From: Chitinophagaceae bacterium
GTDB taxonomy: Bacteria > Bacteroidota > Bacteroidia > Chitinophagales > Chitinophagaceae
NCBI GenBank assembly: GCA_016702745.1
Contig: JADJDJ010000002.1
Coordinates: 1,054,001-1,118,000 of the forward strand
Length of the DNA: 64,000 nucleotides
Reading direction: 5' to 3'
The notes under the pieces are model-generated. The model did not search any database. It was given only the letters and a program-made list of their open reading frames with translations, and was not told where the DNA came from. This document shows positions 7,865 to 17,200 of the stretch, in pieces (positions within the stretch are counted from its first letter, which is position 1; each line of letters opens with the position of its first letter). Made by a program: the position numbers and the translations under genes.

Positions 7865-9283
7865 TTATAACAATGTAGAGGGGCATACATAGTCACTGAT
7901 CTTAAACTGATTGCTTTCTTTCAGTGATTTGAAACCGCCTTTTACATCTATCAGATTTTCATATCCTCTGGCGCGAAGAATCGAATTAAAGATCATGGAA
8001 CGATAACCGCCTGCACAGTGTACATAGTAAGTTTTGTTTTTATCCAGCTGGGCCATGCTGTCGTTGATAAAATCAAGGGGTGCATTTTCTGCATTCAGGA
8101 GGTGTTCACTCTGGTATTCACTCTTCTTGCGAACATCCAGGATATTCACTTCATTCTTTTCCATGATGCCTGCCAGCTCAGCCGCATCAATGGATTGAAT
8201 GCTGTCTGTTTCCTTACCAGCTTCTTTCCATGCATTGAAACCACCTTTCAGATAACCGATTGTATAGTCATATCCCACCCTGGCCAGTCGGGTAATCACT
8301 TCTTCTTCACGGCCTTCATCAGTTACCAGCAGGATTTCCTGTTTGATATCAGGAATCATGGCGCCTACCCAGGGGGCAAACTGCCCGTCGATACCGATAT
8401 TGATGGAGTTGGGGACAAATCCTTTGGTAAAGATTTGCGGATCACGGGTATCCAATACGAGGGCACCGGTTTCGTTAGCAGCCACTTCAAAAGCATCAGG
8501 ACTTAAAGCATGCTGACCTCTTTCCAGTACTTTATCAATACTGTCATACCCCTGGATATTCATCATCACATTCAGCGGGAAGTAAGCGGGCGGGGCAACC
8601 AGTCCGGTGGTTACTTCTTTGATGAATTCTTCTTTGGTCATATCAGGACGCAGCGCATAATTGGTTTCTTTCTGATGACCCAGGGTATCGGTTGTTTCCT
8701 TACTCATGTTCTTGCCACAGGCACTACCTGCACCATGGGCGGGGTAAACAATAATATCATCCGCAAGAGGCATGATCTGATTCCGTAATGAATCAAATAA
8801 ATAACCAGCCAGTTTATCCTGTGTCAGATCAGTCACCAGTTTTTGTGCCAGATCGGGTCTGCCCACATCACCAATAAAGAGTGTATCTCCGGAGAACAGT
8901 CCCACGTCTTTACCATTTTCATCACGAAGCAGGTAACAGGTGCTCTCCATGGTATGACCAGGCGTATGTAATACTTTCAAGGTCACATCACCCACTTTGA
9001 ATTCCTGTCCGTCTGTTGCAATGATCGCATCAAATGCCGGTTTGGCATTGGGACCATACACAATCGGGGCGCCAGTTTTTTTACTGAGATCAAGGTGACC
9101 GCTTACAAAGTCGGCATGGAAATGTGTTTCAAACACATACTTGATCGTGGCATTATTACCTTCTGCTTTGCGGAGATAAGGGTCCACTTCACGCAAAGGA
9201 TCAATCACTACTGCTTCACCCTTGCTTTCAATATAGTAGGCACCCTGTGCCAGACAACCGGTATAAATCTGTTCTACTTTCAT
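7865..9283 (-). CDS. Persulfide dioxygenase with two rhodanese domains
   Basis: A 472-residue fusion. Residues 1-245 are a metallo-beta-lactamase domain with T-H-F-H-A-D-F-V-S-G-H (53-63), H-T-P-G-H-T and S-G-D-T-L-F-I-G-D-V-G-R, the ETHE1-type persulfide dioxygenase signature (mononuclear iron; persulfide plus oxygen gives sulfite). Two rhodanese domains follow. The first lacks an active Cys (T-D-E-G-R-E-E-E), while the second has Cys423 in V-H-C-A-G-G-Y-R-S. It is the first gene of the unit with peroxiredoxin, rhodaneses, DsrE and probably the porin. It is headed by an operator at 9315-9359. Sulfite made here could leave through the neighbouring TauE protein. Confidence 0.92.
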   Translation of the reverse strand: MKVEQIYTGCLAQGAYYIESKGEAVVIDPLREVDPYLRKAEGNNATIKYVFETHFHADFVSGHLDLSKKTGAPIVYGPNAKPAFDAIIATDGQEFKVGDVTLKVLHTPGHTMESTCYLLRDENGKDVGLFSGDTLFIGDVGRPDLAQKLVTDLTQDKLAGYLFDSLRNQIMPLADDIIVYPAHGAGSACGKNMSKETTDTLGHQKETNYALRPDMTKEEFIKEVTTGLVAPPAYFPLNVMMNIQGYDSIDKVLERGQHALSPDAFEVAANETGALVLDTRDPQIFTKGFVPNSINIGIDGQFAPWVGAMIPDIKQEILLVTDEGREEEVITRLARVGYDYTIGYLKGGFNAWKEAGKETDSIQSIDAAELAGIMEKNEVNILDVRKKSEYQSEHLLNAENAPLDFINDSMAQLDKNKTYYVHCAGGYRSMIFNSILRARGYENLIDVKGGFKSLKESNQFKISDYVCPSTLL

Positions 9284-9314
9284 TTTTGATTGATTTTTAT
9301 TACTGATGATGGAT

Positions 9315-9359
9315 CAAATTTCGGACAATGAAAAACACTGCACAGTGACTAGCATCACA
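9315..9359 (-). promoter_or_regulatory. Crp/Fnr-type operator plus -7 box, site 4
   Basis: AGTGACTAGCATCACA (9344-9359) is followed on the minus strand, after 21 nt, by GAAATTTG (9322-9315), one mismatch from TAnnTTTG. It is placed for transcription of the persulfide dioxygenase operon from 9283. The operator abuts the 3' end of tauE. Confidence 0.72.
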
Positions 9360-9360
9360 A

Positions 9361-10169
9361 TCAATGGGCGCTGCCACCGGGGAAGAATAATTCTTTAACA
9401 ATAATGTAAATACCCATGACGAGTACAAACCAGCCAAAGCCTTTTTTCAGACTGGTGGCGATACTTTTTTACTCAGGGCATTGCCGATAAAAATGCCGAT
9501 GATGGCTAATCCGGTTACTGTTAATAAAAGTGTCCAGTCCATGCTTTGTTTGCCCAGATCACCCGTGAAGCCGATCAAAGATTTTGCGGCGATGATCAGC
9601 AAAGAAGTACCAATGGCCTGTTTCATGGGCAGTTTACTCAGTAGTACAAGAGCAGGGATAATGAGGAATCCGCCACCGGCACCTACGAGTCCGGTTAATA
9701 GCCCTACGACTGCCCCTTCCACAATAATCAAGGGGTAATTGAACTGCTGTACTGTGTTTTCTTCGGCCTGGTCTTTTTTAGTACGGATCATGGAGATGGA
9801 AGCAAAGACCATCAGCAACGCAAACAGGATCATCATCAGCAGTGATTTCGTCACCACAAAATCACCAATGCTGAATACTTCAGTTGGAATCGCAGGAACA
9901 ATAAAAGCACGGGTGGCAAAGACGGCTGCGATGGATGGGATTCCGAAAATGATTGCGGTGCGGATATTGATTTCTCCGCTTTTATATTTTGGAAAAGCTC
10001 CTACCAGACTGGTGGCACCAACGATAAACAGGGAATAGGCTGTTGCTAAAACGGGGTTAACATGGAAGAGATAGACCAGTACCGGTACGGTTAAGATAGA
10101 ACCGCCGCCGCCGATCAGTCCAAGGGATATGCCGATAATAAGAGAAGCGATATAGCCGATGATTTCCAT
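9361..10169 (-). CDS. TauE/SafE sulfite exporter family protein, frameshifted near C-terminus
   Basis: A membrane protein of the TauE/SafE family, with the two typical half-repeats G-G-G-G-S-I-L-T-V-P near the N-terminus and G-A-G-G-G-F-L-I-I-P-A in the middle, and about eight membrane segments. The frame from 10169 stops at 9447 after A-L-S-K-K. Adding one base to the T6 run at 9465-9470 continues it as S-I-A-T-S-L-K-K-G-F-G-W-F-V-L-V-M-G-I-Y-I-stop region to 9361, giving 269 residues and the expected last helix. A sequencing deletion is the likely cause. Probable role: export of sulfite or another sulfur anion produced by the dioxygenase. Confidence 0.85.
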
Positions 10170-10183
10170 GTCTGTTATTTGTG

Positions 10184-10228
10184 CAAGATTAGTACCCGCC
10201 GGGTTCTCACACTGTGACTGAAATCACA
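10184..10228 (-). promoter_or_regulatory. Crp/Fnr-type operator plus -7 box, site 5
   Basis: TGTGACTGAAATCACA (10213-10228), a perfect TGTGA-N6-TCACA site, is followed after 21 nt by TAATCTTG (10191-10184), one mismatch from TAnnTTTG. It lies between the regulator gene and tauE and would drive tauE from its own promoter. Confidence 0.78.
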
Positions 10229-10239
10229 GCGGCTGTTGC

Positions 10240-10857
10240 CTACAGTAATTCGATCATATTCCGGTGCAGTTTGACCAGGTTCCGCTGCTCCATTTTTTTG
10301 AGCAGGCGGGAGATCACTTCCCGGGAACTGTTCAGATCATCTGCAATTTGCTGATGAGAGAGTTCAATTTGCTTTTTACCACTGTCACCGGCATGTCTTT
10401 TCAGGTAGAACTCCAGTCTTTCATCCATATTTCTGAAAGCGATATTATCAACTACTGATAAGAGTTCATCAAAGCGACCGCGATAAGTCTGGATGACGAA
10501 CTGGTACCAGCTTTTATACTTATTCATCATTTCATCCATCAGTTGGATGGGGATCATCAGCACTTCAGTATTTTCTTCTGCCTGAGCCATGATTTCGCTG
10601 GTGGTGGATTGGATGGCACAGATCATGGATACGGCGCAAGCCTGACCGGGTTCCAGATAATACATCAGGAATTCACCACCATCCTGATTTTCGCGGTAAA
10701 TTTTGATTCGGCCTTCGAGTACCAGCACGGTGGATTTGATAAACTGACCGGTACGCATGATGACATCTCCGGCATAAAATGTTCTTTGTACAGCTTCTTT
10801 CTCGATCATTTCGATCAGGGCCGGTTCAAACTGCGGGAATAATTGTTTCCAGTTCAT
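10240..10857 (-). CDS. Crp/Fnr family transcription regulator
   Basis: A 205-residue regulator with an N-terminal cyclic-nucleotide-binding-like beta-roll (about 15-115), a dimer helix, and a C-terminal winged helix (about 145-205). The recognition helix reads S-S-R-E-V-I-S-R with Arg179, Glu180 and Arg184. These line up with Arg180, Glu181 and Arg185 of E. coli CRP, which read GTGA half-sites, matching the five nearby operators. No N-terminal cysteine cluster for an Fe-S centre is present; Cys74 and Cys80 could be redox sensors but this is speculative. It is the obvious regulator of the sulfur genes. A TAACTTTG box at 10869-10862 lies only a few bases before its start. Confidence 0.9.
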   Translation of the reverse strand: MNWKQLFPQFEPALIEMIEKEAVQRTFYAGDVIMRTGQFIKSTVLVLEGRIKIYRENQDGGEFLMYYLEPGQACAVSMICAIQSTTSEIMAQAEENTEVLMIPIQLMDEMMNKYKSWYQFVIQTYRGRFDELLSVVDNIAFRNMDERLEFYLKRHAGDSGKKQIELSHQQIADDLNSSREVISRLLKKMEQRNLVKLHRNMIELL

Positions 10858-10866
10858 TTTGCAAAG

Positions 10867-12168
10867 TTAGTCTTCCAAAACGGTTTCCATTTTCATACTT
10901 CGGCTGCCCTTGATCAGGAGATGACTTTTTTCCGGGTTTTCGGTTTTCAACCATTCTTTTGCGGCAAGGGCATTGGGAAAGGAAATAAAAGGGTGTTGTA
11001 ATTGCAAGAAATCTCCTCCAACGAGTACCACTTTTGTCCAGCTATATTTTTGCAGCAGCTCGATAATAGATTGGTGTTCGGCCAGGCTTTCTGGTCCCAG
11101 TTCGGCCATGGCGCCCAACAGTACTATTTTTTGATCTGCTTTGATGGCTGCAAAATTTTCAATCGCCAGTTTCATACTGGAGGGATTGGCATTATAAGCA
11201 TCGAGGATGATGGTATTACTTGCTTTTTGAAGTAACTGTGAACGGCTGTTGGATGGAATATAATCTTCCAAAGCCTTTTTTATTTTTTCATCCGGCACCC
11301 CAAAATATTTTCCAATGGCGATAGCGGCCAGTACATTGGGAAGATTATAATCTCCGACCAGCTTAGTTTGAATATTTCCGGTGTACGCTCCTTTTGTAAC
11401 CGCTACTTCCAGAAAGGGTTCACTTTTTAAAGCCCTGCCTTCAATATCGGCTGTTGCAGTTCCGTAAGTAAAGATTTCAGTAATTCCCTGGCTCATCTCC
11501 CGGAGATAATCATAATCCCACATCACAAAGCCAGTACCCTTGTGTTGACGCAGGTGATCAAACAATTCTCCTTTCCCTTTTTTGACTCCTTCCACGCCGC
11601 CAAATCCTTCGAGATGGGCTTTACCGCAATTGGTGATCAAGCCATGCGTAGGCAATGCATAAGTACAATAGGAGGCAATTTCTTTTTGATGGTTGGCACC
11701 CATTTCCACAACGGCTATCTCGGCATCCTTTTTTATTTTCAAAAGGGTGAGTGGAATCCCAATATGGTTATTAAGATTTCCTTCAGTGGTATAGGTTTTG
11801 AAACTTGTGCTCAATACGGCATGAATCAATTCCTTGGTGGTTGTTTTGCCATTGCTTCCGGTAATGGCTAAAACCGGAAAAGGTTTGCCAGTTGTTCCGG
11901 TGTTGAATTGCTGCCGGTGGTATTTAGCTAATTGCTGCAAGGCTGTCAGTACATCGGGTACCAGTATTGTTTTTCCTTCAATCTGATAAGCAGGTTCATC
12001 AATCACCGCAAAGGCAGCTCCTGCATCCAGGGCTTTTTGTGCAAAGGCATTGCCATTAAAATTGTCTCCTTTCAGTGCAAAGAAAAGATCACCGGTTTTC
12101 AGCATCCGGGTATCGGTTTGCACGGAGGGGTGCTGCAGGTATATTTTATAGAGTTCAGCAATTTGCAT
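10867..12168 (-). CDS. murF: MurF, UDP-MurNAc-tripeptide--D-Ala-D-Ala ligase
   Basis: A 433-residue Mur ligase with the ATP-binding loop A-I-T-G-S-N-G-K-T-T-T-K-E and a central E-M-G-A-N-H motif. It adds D-Ala-D-Ala to the peptidoglycan precursor in the cytoplasm. The start M-Q-I-A-E-L-Y-K at 12168 is chosen because the N-terminal domain begins there and a TATTTTTG box lies four bases upstream; an in-frame Met at 12255 lacks family sequence. murF next to gldJ is the arrangement known from Flavobacterium. It ends 10 bp before the regulator gene. Confidence 0.95.
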   Translation of the reverse strand: MQIAELYKIYLQHPSVQTDTRMLKTGDLFFALKGDNFNGNAFAQKALDAGAAFAVIDEPAYQIEGKTILVPDVLTALQQLAKYHRQQFNTGTTGKPFPVLAITGSNGKTTTKELIHAVLSTSFKTYTTEGNLNNHIGIPLTLLKIKKDAEIAVVEMGANHQKEIASYCTYALPTHGLITNCGKAHLEGFGGVEGVKKGKGELFDHLRQHKGTGFVMWDYDYLREMSQGITEIFTYGTATADIEGRALKSEPFLEVAVTKGAYTGNIQTKLVGDYNLPNVLAAIAIGKYFGVPDEKIKKALEDYIPSNSRSQLLQKASNTIILDAYNANPSSMKLAIENFAAIKADQKIVLLGAMAELGPESLAEHQSIIELLQKYSWTKVVLVGGDFLQLQHPFISFPNALAAKEWLKTENPEKSHLLIKGSRSMKMETVLED

Positions 12169-12172
12169 AGAA

Positions 12173-12180
12173 CAAAAATA
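12173..12180 (-). promoter_or_regulatory. -7 promoter box of murF, near-leaderless
   Basis: TATTTTTG on the minus strand matches TAnnTTTG exactly and ends four bases before the chosen murF ATG. Transcription would begin at or just inside the start codon, implying a leaderless or very short 5' end, and it supports the downstream start choice. Confidence 0.5.
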
Positions 12181-12311
12181 AGATTGCCGGGCTGAGCGAA
12201 GAAATTTACCGCTGAGAACAGTAGTGTGCGGAGTTTTCGCGGAGAGATTCAACACAGAGATTGGGAGGGCACCGGGTGTACACAGTGAAATTCAGGATAT
12301 CGAAGTTTAAC

Positions 12312-12335
12312 CGCTCGAAGAGTCCTTTGGACAAA
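12312..12335. repeat. Partial copy of dispersed CGCTCGAAGAGTCC repeat
   Basis: CGCTCGAAGAGTCCTTTGGA followed by CAAA is a shorter copy of the 35-bp repeat found twice at 54,099-54,298. It lies in the roughly 215-bp gap between murF and the gldJ terminator, which otherwise shows no gene. Confidence 0.7.
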
Positions 12336-12420
12336 GACGTTATGACATAAAGAAAATTCCCTCTGGCCTCTGTATTTAAGAATAAACATCGAAAAAATGA
12401 GATTTGATTTGCTTCTTTCC

Positions 12421-12451
12421 AATAAAAAACCCCGGCGCAGTGCCGGGGTTT
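12421..12451 (-). terminator. Rho-independent terminator after gldJ
   Basis: Stem AAACCCCGGC (12427-12436) pairs with GCCGGGGTTT (12442-12451) around a five-base loop, with an A-run at 12424-12429 that reads as a T-run on the minus strand. It lies 20 bp after the gldJ stop. Confidence 0.9.
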
Positions 12452-12470
12452 GATCTATCTAAGAATTTAA

Positions 12471-14038
12471 TTATCTCTTTTGTCTTCTTGTTTTGTAATG
12501 CTGACCAGTTTTACGCTTGTTTCCTTCGGGGCTGCCCATGCGGTCCATGGCGCAACGGAAACCTAATGTGCTGAGCGACTGATCTTCTTCCAGGAAGCGA
12601 CGGCTGCCGGGAGTAAGCCAGTAAGCACGGTCGTTCCAGCTTCCGCCTTTGTACACTTTTGATTTCTCAGAGTGGATCATGGTGGTAACACCATAACCGT
12701 ATGAAGACTGGGAGAGGGAGTCACCATCGAGGAAGTCGATCACATTACCGCGCTGGTAGTTCCGGCGGTTTTTGCTTTCGGCATCTGTAACATTGGCCAT
12801 TCTCACACGACCGGTGCTGTCTTTCTCGTAACGGGTAGAAGGATCCATGGAAGTGGAATCAGCCACATACAGTTTCTTGTATTTGTTACCGCGGAAAGGA
12901 GCGGGCATATCGTCGAAATCAAGTGTTGACAATGGACGGTAAGTATCTTCCACCCACTCGTTCACGTTACCGGCCATATTGTACAGACCGAAACCATTGG
13001 GGTAGAATGATTGAACTTCGGCAGTGTAGAAGGCACGGTCATTCAGACCACCAGCCACACCCGCGTTATCACCTGAACCTCTTTTGAAGTTGGCCAGGAA
13101 GGTACCCTGCCAGCTGCCACGACGGCTGTCACGCAGACCGGTCATCTTGGGATCCCAGGGATACATTTGTTTATTGCTGGCTAATTCCTCACCACGCTTT
13201 CCTTCTTTTACAGATGGACGGGGGTTTTGGTTAATCAGACCATAAGCGGCATATTCCCATTCTGCTTCAAATGGCAGGCGGTAATCAGGCAGTAATACAC
13301 CTGATTCCATGGTTGCTGTTGTAGCTTTTGGCTCGTTCTTCTTGGTCTTCATTTTACCCGGAGGCGCTGTATAAAGTCCAAGGAGGTAAGATTTTGTGGT
13401 GAAGTTATTATCACCCTGCTGTGCGCCGGGTTTCAGGTTACTTTTATTAACGAAACCATCCTTCATCAGCATTTTTCGTTCACGCGGTCACTTCTCCAGA
13501 GACAGAAATCTTTGGCCTGTCTCCAGGTTACACCTACCACAGGATATTCATTAAAACCGGGGTGGCGGAAGTAGAATTCCACGAGGGGTTCGTTATAACT
13601 CAGCTCACTTCTCCAGCACAAAGTGTCGGGAAGGGCGCCTTCAATGATCTTGGAGTTAGCAGGATCAGTAGGGTCAAAAACGCGGTACAGCCAGTGCAGG
13701 TACTCACGGTAATGAACGTTAGCTACTTCGGTGCGGTCAATGTAGAAGGAAGGAACAGACACACGGCGGGGGATATTATTCCAGTCGCCCATTACGTCTT
13801 CTTCCGTTTGACCCATGGTAAAGGTACCACCCTGCACAAATACCAGACCGGGGCCAAGGCCCTGTTCTTTGGATTTGTTCACGCGGTAGCCGCCTTCATT
13901 CTTGTCGTTGTAGTTCCATCCTGTGACCGAAGACTTGTCTTGTTTTTTCTTGAAAAGTCCGCCGTTTTTACAGGATGCCAGCAGCACCATGCAGGATAAT
14001 AGGATTGTTAAGTTTTTCAAGCTCATAGTTTTTTGCAT
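12471..14038 (-). CDS. gldJ: Gliding/T9SS lipoprotein GldJ, frameshifted
   Basis: Two overlapping frames together make one protein of about 520 residues. The first (from 14038 or Met at 14026) has a lipoprotein signal ending L-L-A-S-C-K and the first half of a formylglycine-generating-enzyme-like (sulfatase-modifying) domain with F-V-Q-G-G-T-F-T-M-G. The second (12471-13472) carries the rest, with G-N-V-N-E-W-V-E-D and G-G-S-W-N-D-R-A-Y-W. One extra base in the T5 run at 13472-13476 joins them as R-V-N-E-K-M-L-M-K. GldJ and GldK share this fold. GldJ is chosen because of the porV-porU-gldJ-murF order and the absence of gldL/M/N. GldJ stabilises the type IX secretion and gliding machinery in the outer membrane. 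Confidence 0.85.
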
Positions 14039-14188
14039 AAACCTGTGAATTGGAATATTTTTAACGCCGGTTGAGATAAAATATTGCACCAGAGGAAATT
14101 TTACCAGCCGGATTTGCGAATATAGGCACTTTCGTTAAACGGGGCTACGCATTAATACTTTATTTGACGGGTAAAATCCCGATCGTCT

Positions 14189-14196
14189 TATCTTTC
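14189..14196 (+). promoter_or_regulatory. -7 promoter box of porU
   Basis: TATCTTTC ends five bases before the porU ATG, one mismatch from TAnnTTTG. A TTTGAC element at about 14163 is a possible -33 region. gldJ and porU are divergent, so this 163-bp gap must hold promoters for both. Confidence 0.45.
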
Positions 14197-14201
14197 CAGT
14201 C

Positions 14202-17200
14202 ATGCAGAAAAAACCGGTCCTGACGCTGTTGGCAAGCCTGCTTTTCCTGGGTCTCCGGGCCCCGGCCCAGCGTGCCTATGGCCCCGGCTCGGTGCTGGCT
14301 GCGGGCAACTGGTTCATGTTCGGGGTTCAGCGTCCGGGGGTATATAAAATAGATATACCCATGCTGAATAATGCCGGATTTAATACGGCCAATTTGTCTT
14401 CAGCGGCCATCCGCTTATATGGGAACGGGGGAGCCATGCTATCTGAAGCCAATAACGGCAGCTGGACGGATGATCTGCGGGAAAATGCCATCCAGGTAGT
14501 GGATGGGGGAGACGGACAGTTAAACGGGTCGGATTATATCCTTTTTTATGCCAATGGACCGGATGAATGGATCCGGGATTCTGTGAATCAGTCCTTTCAG
14601 CACCGTAAAAATATTTATAGCGATAAATCTTTTTATTTTCTAACCGTTGGTGGCAATGGGCGGAGAGTGAATACAGCACCCTTGCTGGGTTCACCGGTGA
14701 TAACGGTCAGTACTTTCAATGATCGGTTTTTTCATGAACTGGATACCGTGAATTTTCTGGGCAGTGGCAAGGAATGGTATGGGGAAGAATTATCAGCGCT
14801 TCCGGGGAGATCATTGACAAGGAATTTTAATGTCAGTTTTCCCAATCTCCAAACCGGTGCCGGGCTGCAGCTCAGGGTGCAAACCGTGGCCCGTTCAGTG
14901 AACAGCAGCAGCCGGTTTGAATGCAGGGTCAATAATCAATTAGCAGGATCTGTACCCATTAATCCGGCCGGGGGCGGGCCTTATGATTTATTTGCCCAGC
15001 CGGGTACCGGTTCTTTCTTAATACCCGGTGCGCAACAGAATAATACCATTAGTTTTAGTTATGTACCAGGAGGCGTGAATGCCCAGGGTTGGATCAATTG
15101 GTTTGAATTATTTACCCGTAGAAATATTTCATTGAATGGGGTTTCGCAGTTATTATTCCGCGACTGGTCCAGTGTCGGCAACAGCCGGGCAGAATTTGTA
15201 TTGGGCAATGCCGGCAGCAGTACACTGGTATGGGATATCACGGATCCGATAAACCCGCAACGGATGCAGGGCAATATCAATGGAACTGAATTTCGTTTTG
15301 TCAATGATGCCCTTCGCTTAAGAGAATATGTTGCTTTTAATCCGGCCGAAGCATTGTCGCCTTCATTGGATGGCGTGGTGGCCAATCAGAATCTTCATGC
15401 CGGCAGTCCGGCTGAGCTGCTGATCATTACTTATCATTCCCTGTTACCGGAAGCAAGACGTTTGGCCAATTTGCATCTGCAAAGAAATGGCATCAGTTCG
15501 GTGGTGGTAACTACCCAACAGGTATTTCATGAATTTGGGTCTGGTACTCCGGATCCAACATCGATCCGTGATTTTGTAAAAATGTATTGGGATAAATATG
15601 GCAGTACATCAGGCAAACCAAAATACCTGCTTTTATTTGGAGATGCGTCCTTTGATTATAAGAACAGGTTAATTAATAATACCAACCTGGTGCCTGCCTG
15701 GCAGAGTTTGTCTTCTTTGGATCCATTGGGTTCTTATACCTCAGATGATTTTTTTGGATTTTTAGATGATCAGGAAGATATCAATTCAACCGCACTCATC
15801 AATCTGCTGGATATTGGTATTGGCAGGATTCCTGCAAAAAATCCGGGGGAAGCCAAAAATTATGTAGACAAAGCCCTTGCTTATTATGCACCGGAAAGTC
15901 TGGGCCCCTGGCGGAATAATCTTTGTTTTGTAACCGATGATGAGGATGCCAACCTGCATTTTCAGGATGCGGAGATCATTACATCCACTGCAGCCCTTAC
16001 CGGACCAGTCTTTAATATTCAAAAACTTTACCTGGATGCTTACCGCCAGGAAACCAATGCGGGAGGTGCCCAATACCCGGCCGCCAACCAGGCCAGTAAT
16101 AACCAGGTGATCAGTGGATCACTGATCTGGAATTATAACGGGCATGGGGGACCTCGCCGGCTGGCTGAAGAAACCGTATTGGATCAGGAAATGGTGAACA
16201 GTTGGAAGAACAGCAACCGCCTGCCATTATTCATCACGGCTACCTGTGATTTTGCTCCATATGATAATCCAACCATCAGTTCATTGGGAGAAGATCTGTT
16301 ATTGAGACCGGCATCTGGAGGTATCGGACTCATGACCACTACCCGTCCGGTTTTTGCATTCAGTAACCGGATCATGAATAATAATTATATGCGCTTTGCA
16401 TTGGAAGAAGACGTTAATGGCCGGTATCGTTCTTTGGGGGATGCGATCCGGGAGACCAAAAACTTTACGTATCAAACCCTGGGTGATATAATTAATAACC
16501 GCAAATTCACCTTGCTGGGAGATCCGGCACTGACCCTGGCCTTTCCTGCGCAGAGGGTAAGGATCACCAAAGTGAATGGCATCCCGGCTACGCAGGCAGA
16601 TACGCTCAGCAGCACTGAAAAAATAACCATTGAAGGGGAAGTGGTGGATTTGCAGGGTAACCTGTTGAATGGATTCAACGGGAACCTCTATCCGGCGGTA
16701 TTTGATAAACCGCAAACCATTTTTACCCTGGGCAATGATCCCGGAAGCTTAGCGGCTCCTTTTCAAACGCAGCAGGTGGCATTGTTTAAGGGGCAGTCTA
16801 CCGTAACGGCAGGCCGCTTCAGTTTCAGTTTTAGGGTACCGAAGGATATCAATTATCAGTTTGGAAATGGTAAGCTGAGTCTGTATGCAGAGAATGGAAC
16901 AACCGATGCAAATGGTTATTTCAATAATATTATTATAGGCGGAGAAGGAATTGATAACAGCGGGGATAAAACCGGACCGGCTATCCGTTTATTTCTCAAT
17001 GATGAATTATTTGCCAGTGGCGGGGTTACTAATCAGCGGCCCAGACTGATTGTAAAACTGGCCGACTCTTCCGGAATCAATACAACAGGTTCTGGTATCG
17101 GACATGATATTGTGGCCACGCTGGACGATGATAACCGGCAGTTTTTTATCCTTAATGAATTTTACCAGGCCGAGCTGAACAGTTATCAGCGGGGCGTGGT

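Noticed and set aside
13466..13480. Programmed -1 frameshift in gldJ (and similar sites in four other genes)
   Set aside because: An A-run slip could restore the frame, but five unrelated genes with the same single-base loss fit a sequencing error better; no stimulatory hairpin was evident.
12471..14038. GldK instead of GldJ
   Set aside because: The fold is shared, but gldK is normally followed by gldL, gldM and gldN; here a terminator and murF follow and porU/porV are adjacent, which is the gldJ arrangement.
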